This document shows positions 37,270-49,561 of a DNA stretch of 64,000 nucleotides, one piece after another (the stretch's first letter is position 1; the number at the start of each line of letters is the position of its first letter). Position numbers and translations under genes: made by a program. The notes under the pieces are model-generated. The model saw only the letters and a program-made list of their open reading frames with translations. It did not search any database and had not been told where the DNA came from. Origin of the DNA: Saxidomus purpurata (lineage: Eukaryota; Mollusca; Bivalvia; Venerida; Veneridae); NCBI GenBank assembly GCA_022818135.1, contig JAFMSR010000016.1:7298127-7362126 (forward strand), written 5' to 3'.

Positions 37270-38280
37270 TAATCACTTAAGCAACATACATATGAAGTTG
37301 TAATAAATACCAAATAAAAGTAAAAGTTCCCTTAGATTCAATATACGCGTTATAAGACACCATTTAAGTCTCATTTGGAAATATCTCACTACCTGTCACA
37401 GTGCTTAAGTGTAACTACAATACAAATGCACCGCAATGAAACATGTGATGAAATGACAGTGAAAGTACAGTTTTGCCCTAAAATAATTGGTATACAAGTA
37501 CATTGTCATTAAATATTTAAAAATAGAAAGATCCATGTTCACATTACAATTTTGCACTAACATACAATGGTATACCATGACATTCTATACATACACTTTC
37601 ATGTAAACATTACAATTTTGCACTAAAATAAAATGGTCTTGCACTTAAAAACAGATTTGTAATTGCAAACTTATCGAATTATTGCATTATGATATAGAAA
37701 CAAACGACATTCAGATACTTTGTTTGGGGAAGTGACGTCACGATGTTTATAACGTTACGTAACAAGTAATTCACGCCAGTAAATATAGATTTGTTGTTGT
37801 TAAATTAATAGGTGGATAGCGATCTATTACAAAAGTATATGTCCTAAAATGAGGCAATTTCGATATATGCTGTTCTTTAAAATTGAATTTATTTATCAGT
37901 TTACGTTTATTGAGCACATTATATATGTTTGAAGAATTTAATCTGATATAGGGAGTGCCCCTTTAAGTATCTACTGACTACCCAATTCAAAGTAGTTTGC
38001 TTCTTTCTTTGCAATCCCTATCTGTATTTGAATGTTAACAAGACTAGATATTGTAGATTTCTTTACACGGCAGCACGGTAACTGTGTCAAATTATTCATT
38101 ATAACATGACGCACTGTTTTGTCTCTATATACAAGTAGAAAAATAAGGCTTTACTATGTCAAAAACAACGCGAGGGCCGCTATGCCATCAAAATGACGTC
38201 ATAATGTGTCGCATAACGTTAAATTTAACATACGCTAGAATCAGTGCAACCGTACATGAAACTTTACAAGTTCCTGTAAA
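37270..38280. other. Spacer downstream of receptor 2, no gene seen
   Basis: Has a local repeat (ACATTACAATTTTGCACTAA at 37539 and 37608). No coding evidence. Confidence 0.5.
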
Positions 38281-39384
38281 TTATCGTGTTGTTTCATCTG
38301 TGTTCTTGGATTTATCCACTACCACTATATCATACACCTTCATGCGTAGTAATGCAGCTCTTTCTTCGAATGACTTGAACTTCTTTGCCAGTATAAGGTA
38401 GAGATGCATTTTGCATTCTTGAAACGTCATGACGTAAAGATATATGTTAATAAACGAGCATAACTGATAGCAAAGGTAGCTTGTAGAGCGTATAATTTGC
38501 ATCCACTTTAGATCACGCAGATGATCAAATTGTGTGTTAACGTAAAAGAGTATAGATATAGGGGCGTGTAGAATTAAATAAGCTGACACAATATTTCTTA
38601 CTGATTTAAGTGTGTCTCGCTGACGATCGGTGATTTTATCCGCTTTGGCAACAGTGTGGAAATTCGTCTCATTAATTTTTCTCATATGACGTCTGGCAAT
38701 GCGAAAAATAATAACGTTTCCGATTATTAGAATAATGTTATACATTAACTCAAATCCTGCAATACTGTATCGCACATTTGCAGAAACCATCCAGATGTCA
38801 CAAATTTGCAATGTCCAGTTACATTGCACATACATGCTAACAGTCAACACACATACTGGAACCATTACATGAATCAACCATATTAAGAAAATCAATACAT
38901 GAATGTTTACTTTTCTCGAGATTATATTGTATTTCAAATGTGCCTTTAATGCAAGTACTCTGTCTAAAGTTACGGCTGCCAAGAATGCGGAGGAAATATT
39001 ATGAAAGGTCCCCACAGTTCCGATCCGTGAACTATGCAAGACATCGAAGGCTATTCCAAATCCACCAAATACGTGAATAACAACTTGATGTAGCAGAAAG
39101 AGTGTTGAACTTACGGCGTCGTTTAGCAAGAAACTGATAGACAAATGCTGGCACTGGCGGGGAATCCTTTTGCAAAGACTGAGAATTCTTGCTGCTATTA
39201 TATCAAAGATGACGATAACTAGGCTGACTGTGAGTAAGAAGTAATTTGCGGCAACAACGGTAGCTGTGAATAACTGCGGGGTCTTTGCATATGTCGTTGA
39301 ACAGTTTACGGTTATATTGGCGTCGTGTAGATGCAAAAACGTCTCATTTATGCTTAAGTCATCCTGAGTTTCGCACAAGGACAT
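38281..39384 (-). CDS. Seven-transmembrane receptor 2, paralogue of receptor 1
   Basis: 367 residues from ATG 39384. The N-terminus has sequons NET, NIT and NCS. TM1 is NYFLLTVSLVIVIFDIIAAR. The LCKRIPRQCQHLS loop is identical to receptor 1. TM3 ends LDRVLALKAHLKY, closer to a DRY motif. The outer loop is VQCNWTLQICDIW, TM6 has YLILHAPISILFY, TM7 has FINIYLYVMTF and the tail RMKVYDIVVVD. The residue before SRIG in TM3 is Ser where receptor 1 has Cys, so the usual TM3 disulphide may be absent. A conserved acceptor TTTTACAG|GTC lies at 39406. Ligand unknown. Confidence 0.87.
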   Translation of the reverse strand: MSLCETQDDLSINETFLHLHDANITVNCSTTYAKTPQLFTATVVAANYFLLTVSLVIVIFDIIAARILSLCKRIPRQCQHLSISFLLNDAVSSTLFLLHQVVIHVFGGFGIAFDVLHSSRIGTVGTFHNISSAFLAAVTLDRVLALKAHLKYNIISRKVNIHVLIFLIWLIHVMVPVCVLTVSMYVQCNWTLQICDIWMVSANVRYSIAGFELMYNIILIIGNVIIFRIARRHMRKINETNFHTVAKADKITDRQRDTLKSVRNIVSAYLILHAPISILFYVNTQFDHLRDLKWMQIIRSTSYLCYQLCSFINIYLYVMTFQECKMHLYLILAKKFKSFEERAALLRMKVYDIVVVDKSKNTDETTR

Positions 39385-39409
39385 GCCGACACGTCTTTTT
39401 TCGACCTGT

Positions 39410-42400
39410 AAAATAAATAAATGACTCAAAAGACGGACAGTCAGACATACAGACGGCACAGGAAAAACAATATGTCTCCCATCTGATGGGGCGAGACATG
39501 CAAGTTAACCCTTTTTGCGTATAATTAATTTGGGCGTTGTGTTTTCTAAGCCAGTATTATTTACTTTCAATATGCCGATATTACAGTTTATGTATTACAC
39601 ACACTAAGCTTATCTACTTACGACATCGTAAGTTACGGTATCACTAAGGTGTCGGTAAGATGTGTTTTGAGTTACTGGAATACCTGAGCGCCACCTTAGC
39701 ACCGTCGCAATGTCCGCCGTAACTGAAGATAAGGTGAGCGTTTCGAGTCGGTCACCCTTTCTGTACACTTCATATAAAAACACAAAAAGCGAAATACAAA
39801 AATGTACTGACTTGCAGCAAATATTAAAAATGGCGCGTCCCAAAGGAACCTCGTTTTAGTATGAAGACTTCAAAGTAACAACTGGAAGTGATTTACATAA
39901 ATCCCAGATACATTCCTACTTGGATCTATACTGTTCAGAAGTGTTGATTCATGAATGTTTTCATTACGGTCAACAAATGCCATACCGATACACAGATTGT
40001 TTGACGTCTTATTTGTGTAACAAGTTCATATAGATAATTATACAACAATATTTAAAAGATTATCACTGCTTACCTACATTCTGAATTACATTTTTGTTTT
40101 CCGATGAATTACAATTGTCGTCGACCCACACCCTGTGTCCAATCGACAAAGACCGCTTTTATATCCTGTAACAAAAACTAGTAACATGAAACAGTTATTC
40201 GTTGTACAGGCTGATACATGAAATAGGCATTCATTAGGGTAATACACAGTCAAAGTCTATAATAATGCCAATTATCTCACACCTTCTGCTTGCACTAATT
40301 ATGGGATCAAGAGAACTTTTTTCATAAACAACAACAACAACAACAACAACAAATTTTATTAAGCATTTAAGCATTACAATGCTTCTTGCCACAAACTATC
40401 ATAGTTATAATAAATAGATCGTCGTATTTAAAGGTCACACTCTGTGCAAACAAAGTATGAGCTTCGTTTAAACTTATTATTTTTACATCGATTTGCTTTC
40501 TGGAAGTCTGACAAGTATTCGTGCCGAAAGAAGGGACTTAGGAGCTCGCAGCCAGATGCCGCTGCCAGGATTCGAACCAGCGACCTCCGGGTTTGGAGTT
40601 AGATTATCTGTCCCTACACTACGGCGCCTCCCTTATTATAACTGTTTGGGTTTTTTTTGTATATTATTTACTAGTTGTGATTTTCAACTGTATATTTCAA
40701 ATACTACGCAAAGGTCTTGCAGAAAATGTAATGAAAGTCAATGTTGTTATGATGTTCACATTACATCGATACAGTTTAGTGAATATTGAACTGATTCTGG
40801 GATGTGTCCTTTAATTCAAACGTCTTACTTATATTAAACAGTTAGAGGATAATACATGGCTTGGCCATACTCAGCCATTCGTTGATTTTTTATCGTCATT
40901 CGTCGTCTTTTTCCTAGTTTGGATTATGTTTTTGTTTTCGACAAACGCGTATGTATCTTGCAACATTTATTCTTTAATTTCTGTTTTCTAAAATTTTCAG
41001 ATGCTTTACTTTTTCTTTTAATGATGTCTTTTGATAGCGATAACACAATACTGATTTCTCGGCGGCGGCCATTTTTTTCAAGTGGTGACGTCATTACTAG
41101 CCGTTGATGTTGCATGTCCATTTCCTTAGGGCCGATTATCGCGTAGGGCCTATTATTTTATAATGCACTGCCCATGCAGATTATCATCAAACTACTATAC
41201 AAATATTGACTATGAATAGTATCATATTATGTATTATAGATATTTATTTCTTGCTATTTAAACACAAAAAGCCGGATATTTTATCACCGTCTTTCGCATG
41301 TTACTGATATCCGAACCTTAACCTTCAGACTATATTTAGACATTTTTAACATAGCATTTACATATTTTTTTATGTCTTTCAGAACACAAAGAACCAGTAC
41401 GTTTTGAATGACTAGCTTGAAACACAGCTTAAACCCTTATGCAACAGAAGGTTTGTATGTTAAACTTTAAAATAAAATTATGAAAGAATCAAATTATTAG
41501 GAACCGATTTTGGAAATACCTTCAAGGTGACTGTTATCACAAGAATAACCCTCTTATGGGATTGCGCAAAGATTCTACCTAAATACAGACCACAATTATT
41601 CGTACGCAATTTATATAGTTTATTCAAATAAATATTACTGCATTGCAGATCAATAAAGTTCCAGGAGAATCGGTACATCTGCAAAACCCGTCTTTATGGA
41701 ATATATTGATGTACACCAATTTGATGATTTGAAGCTAATTTCTTTTAATTGAAATGGTATTATTTATAACAAGTTGAATACGCAAGAATTTCTTTCAACG
41801 CGGTACTTTTTGACAAAAACGTACTATACATTATAAGTGGAAGTAGTAGTTTCGGAGGGTTTGACAAACTCCACCAGCAATTACTTCCCCTGTACATAAC
41901 ATAAACATATTAACATGAAGTATATTCGGCATTAAATATAAACATATTCATAGCCATATAAACGAATGTAGAAACAAAAGAAAGAATAGTGAAAACATTG
42001 AATTCTGTTAAAGCTACAGTTCCATAGAAGAACATATTTATTTCTATCAAACTGATACATGTTTGTATTACCAGTGTAATACTGAAGAAAATACTTGAAT
42101 AAATGTATGAAACTTAACTTACTTCCTAAATCAAACATTATATTATTCAAACTGTAATATATGCCGTATTCTGTCCTTATGTATGTGTTCTTAATCTAAA
42201 GGTATGATATGTGAATTTTGCTATATTGATTATTACTTTCTCGGAATTTGATATACATAGTCAAAATAATTATACGTGCAGATTGTTTATAATTTCGGAT
42301 GTCGAAAATAAAGGAAGATTTACCTGTGCATACATCGGTGTGTTTTATTGCTTTTTACATAGTAGTTTTATATAAAGCGATTATCTGCATATTTCGATTA

Positions 42401-43290
42401 CCTAACTAAGTTTTAATCGCTAGTAAATTCCTTCTTTTGAAAAAACAACAATGTAATATTTTTTACGTTATTATCGAGAGGTCAAATCTTAATCGATACA
42501 TTCAGTTTTATTTGATTTCACTTTTTGTTTGCGTCTTTTACAGTGTTTAACGTAGCGATCGACCTTTCGTGGTTTTTCGAGTAGAGACACAAATACTAAT
42601 TTCCCTCGAACTAGTAAACGATGAAATAAAATATCCGTCTTCTCTTATTTGCAGCCTTTTAAATTGCATAGAAATACCCCAATCTTATTCAATTTTCTCC
42701 AGCTAAAAAAAAATCATTTTCAATCAGTATTTCAATACTTTGATTATATATATAAATGTATTCCTTAACTCCAATGAAAGTGTTATTAAAAGCATTACCT
42801 CGTTTCTCTCTCCATGTTTTAAGCAGCCACGATTTTAAAATGCACTGAGTAAAATGTGAACCGAGGTTACATGTACCCTAATGCAAATAAATGGTGCTGA
42901 CTGCAGTATTCAAAGCTTTTATACCCAACAAGGACAAATGGAATGCCTGTTACCTAGTTACATATGAAGGACAAAGCACATTTGCAAATTAATGTAAATG
43001 AAACATCCTCTGTGATTCTTACCAAAATACCATATGTAAACAAATGTGAAAATGATAAAAGCCAAATAATGTTCAAAGTGATAGTCAGGCGTTTATGATC
43101 AATCGAAATAGGAAGCAATTTGTTTATTAATTAACGTCTCTTCAATGCTGATAAATGTATGCGACATATAGATAAAATAGCCTCGTAATCAGTTTTAGAT
43201 ACAAAAATAATGTATATTTGTTATGATTGCTCCGACGGATGTAAAGCATCAGATAGTACTAATTCGCAAGCTGATATTGATACAATTACT
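39410..43290. other. Region upstream of receptor 2; SINE at 40325-40632, otherwise no gene
   Basis: The first exon of receptor 2 should lie here but I cannot place it. Short frames at 39610, 40919 and 41478 have no domain. AT-rich. Confidence 0.5.
40325..40632 (-). mobile_element. Complete tRNA-derived SINE with (TTG)n tail
   Basis: The minus strand starts GGAGGCGCCGTAGTGTAGGG, has box B CTGGTTCGAATCCTGG, a body of about 230 bases, then AATGCTTAATAAAATTTG and about eight TTG units. Head, body and tail are all present. Confidence 0.8.
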
Positions 43291-43299
43291 GGTCTACTG

Positions 43300-44689
43300 T
43301 GGCCGAGTGCATAAAGAAGGCGTAGATTGTGCTGTCGTAAACGGTCTGCGCTGGCGTAACTAATCCTGTCGTACAACGGGATTTTAAGCCGAGTGCATAA
43401 AGCGAGCGTACGTCTGTCGTAGATACGCCCGGGTTACGACTGTCTTAATAATTGTACCACATATTTCTCGTGTATAATCAGTGTATTTCTTGTTTCATTG
43501 CATGAGATTTGATATGCGTATGTTAATATAATCTGTTTTGAATAATGGGAACATGTCTAGAAATATAACACTTTTTTTACAAAAGTATTTCTACAATTTA
43601 AAATTGCCTGTTTTATATAAATACGAGAATAGCAACATGTCTAGGAACTTAATTAACAATTTCTTAAATTTAAAATGAACTCCTTTGAAATAGTTGCAAC
43701 ATGTAACTAAAATTATTAGCTCTTATTAAAATCATTCACAGTTCGAAATAAAATAACTATTTACATACATGTAGTCGTATAAAGAAAGAATCTGCTGAAT
43801 GTTACAACGTTTTATAGCTGAACTGTAACATAAATTGCGTCTAGCTAAGAAGGATTACAAAAGCGAAGTTGAGAAAAGAAGGCATCTACACGGATTTCGC
43901 TTTTATTTCATTTTAAGAGGGTGTGTGGGAGAGGGCATTTAGAAATCACAGTTTCGGCAGTTGTTTGGTTGGGCAGTCGGTCCGTCTGTTTGTTTCACAA
44001 TACTGTGTAAACTGTATTTGAGGCTCGAACTTCTTGAAACGTTTTCTATAGATCAAACAAATTACATGTAAGTACATGTAATCAGTACGAACTGTAGTTG
44101 TTAAAGGTCTGAGTATATGCTTTCCTTTCATAGATTGATTTATATGTCTCTAGAATTAGCCGTTGTACCCGGTGTCCATAACCCTGAACTGATCTATAGA
44201 TGTCTGAACATCGTCACGATCAGGTGAAGTTTTTTCATTACCCTTTAAGGCTTTCATGAAAGACAGAACGGAAACGATTCATAGGCGATGTTGCCTTACC
44301 CTCAAACAGAGCCGGATTAAACAGGAGTTCCGTATATCGGCTTGATATCTTTGTTATGTTCAAAAACCGAGTAGTTCAAAAGATATCACTAGAAGCGCTA
44401 TATTACAGACAGACGAGCAAACAAATGGACACCCATTACAAAACCATATGTCTCCAACAGACTATTACACCAAAAATATTGCCTTTACTGATATTTGACA
44501 TGATAATATATATAAAAATTCAAATACGCTATAGTTACGTCAACTCCATAGCAGTCGTGACTTTCGTGCTAGATTTACTACTTGACTTACGCTACGTCTC
44601 GTTTATGCACTCGGATTAAATTTTGCGACCGTTATCTACGCTCTAGATAAGCCGGACGTAGGCCTACGCCCGCTTTATGCACTCGGCCA
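43300..44689. mobile_element. Non-autonomous DNA transposon, about 1.4 kb, ends TGGCCGAGTGCATAAAG
   Basis: Left end TGGCCGAGTGCATAAAG, right end CTTTATGCACTCGGCCA, exactly inverted. The motif CCGAGTGCATAAA recurs inside at 43389 and, inverted, near 44606, giving subterminal repeats. CTG precedes the left end and follows the right, a possible 3-base target duplication. No transposase frame. Confidence 0.75.
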
Positions 44690-44693
44690 CTGG

Positions 44694-44852
44694 CCTTCTT
44701 CAGTAGATGTAATGCACAAATTGTTTTACATTTTCACATATATCGTTATATTAACGTTACCGGTCAATAACGTTGTATGTGAAATAACGTTATATGTGGA
44801 AATGTGTTTACATTGTATTTAACAAATTGTGTAGTTCATCTACTGAAGAAGG
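44694..44852. mobile_element. Hairpin MITE, ends CCTTCTTCAGTAGATG
   Basis: Exact 16-base inverted ends CCTTCTTCAGTAGATG and CATCTACTGAAGAAGG. The arms continue through ACAAATTGT and TTTACATTTTCACATATA-like sequence to a centre near 44765. Confidence 0.8.
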
Positions 44853-44910
44853 TCAGAAGCCCAAAATATTTAATAAAGGTTGGACATTACATTCGTAATT
44901 CTTGTAAAAT

Positions 44911-45750
44911 TACGGTGCCCGTGAAGTGACATGTGATACATTTTTTTAATTTCGAGATTTCGTAATTTCGAAATGTTATTTCGTTTTTACGAAATGTTAT
45001 TTCGATTTTACGAAATGTTATTTCGTTTTTACGAAATACTATTTCGTAATTATGAAATGTTATTTCGTTTTTACGAAATATAAAATCGTTTTTACGAAAT
45101 ATTATTTCGGTTTTACGAAATGTATTTCTTAATTACGAAATAAAAATAATGTACAGTGCTGTCGGGTAATCCTGCGCACTTAGCAGGAACTTTATTTCAT
45201 ATCTACACCTGTTTTCAGGGGAACAGGAATAGTGTAAAAATGTCTTGCAAAAGAAACATTATTGTATAAATAGGAACATTTAAATCAGCCTAACATCTAC
45301 AGGAATAGGTCAAATTTTCTCTAAAGCTGACATGCCTGCTTGTTTATATTACGTCAGTTTTTTCGGCCATTGCTGCGCATGCGGATCTCCTCGTAATATA
45401 GTTTGTTTCAAAGTACAGATCCATGGGAGGTTTTCTAATGGACAGAAAGTGTTTTAATCATCAAAAGCTTACAAAAATAGTCAAAGGAATCATACTTTGA
45501 TTAAATGTACATTTTAACAATATTGTGTCAATCACTGTTTCTTCTCTGTTAAAATAAATGAACATCATCAGTTTTCTTTTAAATCTTACACAATAACATT
45601 AAATAATACATTAATTCAGCATAGGATTGAAGAAACAGACTATAGCTTTCCAAAAATCGAGAAGCATGGTCATTGCATGACATCAGATTGTGTACACAAA
45701 TATGCAAATCAGGGTATGCAGAAATGGCCGCACGCCTCACGGGCACCGTA
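44911..45750. mobile_element. Non-autonomous DNA element, about 840 bp, ends TACGGTGCCCGTGA
   Basis: Left TACGGTGCCCGTGA and right TCACGGGCACCGTA are exactly inverted. Contains the ACGAAAT array. TA at both outer edges may be the target site. Confidence 0.7.
44945..45145. repeat. Array of short inverted units ATTTCGT/ACGAAAT
   Basis: About eight units of ACGAAATGTTATTTCGTTTT-type sequence, each able to form a small hairpin, with unit length near 22 bases. Confidence 0.85.
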
Positions 45751-45754
45751 TAAA

Positions 45755-48479
45755 ATACATTGAGCTCCGAACTATGTTACATCAATTTTTGAGCACATTA
45801 TGCATGTTTGTTTTCAATTTTATTGTTATTATTTTGAAAATATAACATGAACTTTGTGTTATTGTTGGGAATGGGTTTTAAAAAAATTGTGAAAATACGT
45901 TAAAAGTAAGGAGTGAAATACTGATAGAAGGTGATATAAAAAGAAAGGAAACACCCATTTTGAGACATTGTTTACCAGACTTACTCATCTGCGTAGAAGA
46001 TACGTAAAAATAACATACTTACTTCGGTGTTAAAAGCAATACCAGAAACTATGAATTCAAAAATGAAACTGCAAGAATAAAAAAACAAAAAACAAACGAA
46101 AAAGGAAGAGAAGATAAAACAATGTTACCTGATGGAAATTATCAAATAACAGTCACTTTCAAAGGTATTTAAGACAGACACTGACTATCGCTCTTTCAAA
46201 GATACATCAGCTGCTAGAAATATTCTTTGTCGACTGAATTGATGATGCTAATTTTCTTATATTTTTACACATTTTTCGCAAACAAACAAATTTTAATAAA
46301 CCTTATTGTTTAATCGAACAGAATTATTAACAGGCGTGTCTGACTAATATCGTTGTTTTTCCTGTTTAATAAAGTGAAGGAAATTGGTGATATCAGTCAT
46401 TTGTAAACAGTCTATATATTACGTATATATTTGGTTTGATTGAACTAATTTACATATGTATATGACACTAAATTTCAGAATACTCAGATTCAAAATTAGT
46501 CTGCGTAAAGAGTCTTGGTTTATCAGTCCTGACATTTAGTTAATAGGGAAACTAGAAATTCTAAAACTCATAACTTGAACATAATGTGATATGTGAAAAA
46601 CAACATTAAAATCTAAATAATCCAACGGAGGAAAGTAGTCAGTTATCGTTATTGTCCAGTTAGCACCACGATTCACGGTTCATCATTTGGTTACTGCCGG
46701 CCAATATCAGTAAGGTGTAGGGTGTAATAACATATTTCAGAATACAATGCTATATATTTTTGTCATAATAAATGGAGTGTTAAAATTGATATGTCTGGTA
46801 TTTGATGTTATATCCCTGTATGTCACGAAATAAAGGTTAATAGTACATTTCGGTTTATGAAAATTCTGCTTTACAAAAAAATAATAATATTGTAGTTCGA
46901 TTACAAAGAAAGCTTACGTAGCTCCGGAACAACCATTTATAAGTTATCAGACAGACAGTCAAACAGACAATCCGGTTTGTTCACACTCGAGACAGGCTGC
47001 AAGAGTTTTCATCGCTGCTACCCATTTACGACTGGGTAGAAATTAGGTAAGTGTGTCATCATGTACTTACATACCCAACACTGCCAGGAACCTGAAAGGC
47101 AAGGCAGCAAATGTCGCACCCAAAGCCAAAATGCACCAAATTACCCTACTTGTGAAGGTGTCTGCACTCTTTCTATATAAAAAATTTGATGCGCACATTT
47201 ACATACCAAGACTCAATTTTCATCTACTCATGAACACATGTTACATAGTCTTATTAACAAGGAGCTGAAAAATTCCTTAATAAGTTTGGCCTCATGTTTG
47301 CCCATTAATAAATCATTAAAGATTTGAAGTTCACGCGACAAGGAACATTGTGAGACTTTAAAACGAACACTTAGTCTAGTAAATACTAGTAAAATCGTCC
47401 AAATAGGTTGAAAAAACTGTGTGTGAATGTACTTTGAAATCATTCATATTGATCAGAAGAAATAATCTTGTTGCCAAATTGGCTGATGTGTTTTAAAGTT
47501 TGTTAGTTAACCAGTACATGTATAACTATTTGAGAAATAGTTTCCAGCAATACTTTGCAAACGGGTATTTCAACCCGCTCACAACGGTTCCTCAATGCCG
47601 CGAAAGAAAGAAAGAAATGAAAACATGTCATCGCTTAAGAAGTATTGAATGAGATCGTTGCTTAGCAACCAACCGAATGATTATACATCATATTTCTTTG
47701 TAATATTTTATATTATACAAATGCTATGATTTCAGACAAGAAACATTATGTATTCTCGGCTTCGCACATTGAGGTGCTGATAAATTCTTTATAGATATCG
47801 CCTCCTCAGTTGCTCTTCTGATCTGTTGATGCTCTATGATAGAAATAACATGTTGGGATTAAACGAAAGACCACGTGACAAGATTCACTTCACAATCCAA
47901 ATACGCCAGCAGAGAATGGGAGGATGTTAGGACATATGGCTTAAGCTAAATAAGCCTAAAATGTACGGAAACCAATGAGTTTGCCGAATGGCAAATATAC
48001 AGAGGGCTTGACTAGTACTATATAATGTGGTTTTCTCGCTTTTGGGATACGATAATGTTATGGATAAAAGTCCACTGTGGGTATGAATAACGTAAGAAAT
48101 AATAAATTTTAGTTGTTTATTAAAAGATGACGACATATACAATTTTAAATTACGATTGTACAGTGTTCAAATTAATCATATACAGTAAGTTCGTAACATA
48201 ATCTCTAAATAAATATAGTAAAAGAAGTGACTTGAGTTATTACTTCAACAGGGCAAAAGAACGACACAAATGTTGTTACAGTGTGTCACAGTATGTCAGA
48301 TAAACCACAATAGCTTGTTCATGGCTTGATCGATTGGTATGCAAATATATCTTGTGTTCAACACTTCAGAAGATGCCATTTCAAATGATTATGCTAAATT
48401 ATTCTATGTAGTGAATCAAGCAAAAACCCGCATTCATTCCTATCATAAACGCCATATTAGTTGCAATAGTAGACACTGT
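45755..48479. other. Spacer between mobile elements and receptor 3, no gene seen
   Basis: AT-rich. Frames at 47053, 47228 and 47927 are short and without domains. Confidence 0.5.
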
Positions 48480-49561
48480 TCATGTTGATAGATCTGGGGA
48501 TCTATTTCTGTTGCTTTGTACAACCACTATATCATATACCGTCAATCGTAATATCTCAGCTTTTCTCTCCAGAGGTTTGTAAATCGTTGCCAGCATATGA
48601 TAGAGGTGCATTTTGCACTCTTTAAACGTCATGATATACAAATACATGTTGACAAACGAATCAATCTGTAAGCACAAGACGCCAACACACCGAAAAGTCT
48701 GCATCCACATCAAAACACTTAGATGTTCAAATTGTAAATTTAAGAAAAAACATGAAATAAGAGGTATGTGTAAAATCAGATAAGCTGTCACAATTTTTGC
48801 GACGGATCTTAGAGTGGCTTCTTGACGATCAGTGATGTTATCAGCTTTTGCAACTGTTGAGCGATTCAACGTCTTTATTTCTGTTACATGGCGCTTAGCG
48901 ATGCGGTGAATGACGATGTTACCAATAACTAAAATCATGTCATAAATGAACATTGTCCCTGTAATGTAATATCGTAAACTTGAAGAAACTTTCCAGATAT
49001 CACAAAATTGCAATGTCCAGTTACACTGAATGTAAAAACTAACAACAAAAATATTAGCTGGTACCAAAACATGGATCAGCCATATTAAGAAAATAAAGAT
49101 ATGAAAGTTAATCTTTCTTAAAAATACACTATATTTCAAATTTGCTTTTAATGCGAAGACCCGCTCTAGTGTTAGAACAGCTACTGATGCCGACGAAATG
49201 CTGTAAAATGTTGCCGTAGTTCCGAGTCTCGAGGTATGCAAAATGTCAAAGGCTATTCCGAATCCTCCAAAGACGAATATAGCAACTTGATGTAGCAGGA
49301 ATACTACCATACATACGGCATCTGTTAGACAAATATTGACACAAACGTGGCATCCTCTTACATAGACTGAGAATCCTGGCGGAAATCACATCGCAGACGA
49401 CAATAACCAAGCTGATAACTAGTAAGAAGTAATTTGCAGCAATGATGACGGTCCGAATGACGCATCTTGAAATGTTGAAGAGTTTGACGTAAGATTGCTA
49501 ACCGATAACTGGACTCTCTGATTCATTTTCAGCTTTGCACATAGATGTACAACACGCTTGA
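48480..49561 (-). pseudogene. Seven-transmembrane receptor 3, frameshifted paralogue
   Basis: TM2 to the tail are intact and in frame (48480-49310): VFLLHQVAIFVFGGFGIAFD, LERVFALKANLKY, IQCNWTLQFCDIW, NMYLYIMTF and VYDIVVVQ. TM1 is recognisable upstream (ANYFLLVISLVIVVCD, ARILSLCKRMPR) but in another frame. About 14 bases are lost near 49326, where SISFL should be, and a second frame change lies near 49445-49470 before TM1. The acceptor TTCACAG|GTC at 49563 is conserved. Two independent breaks argue for a pseudogene, though sequence error cannot be excluded. Confidence 0.82.
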
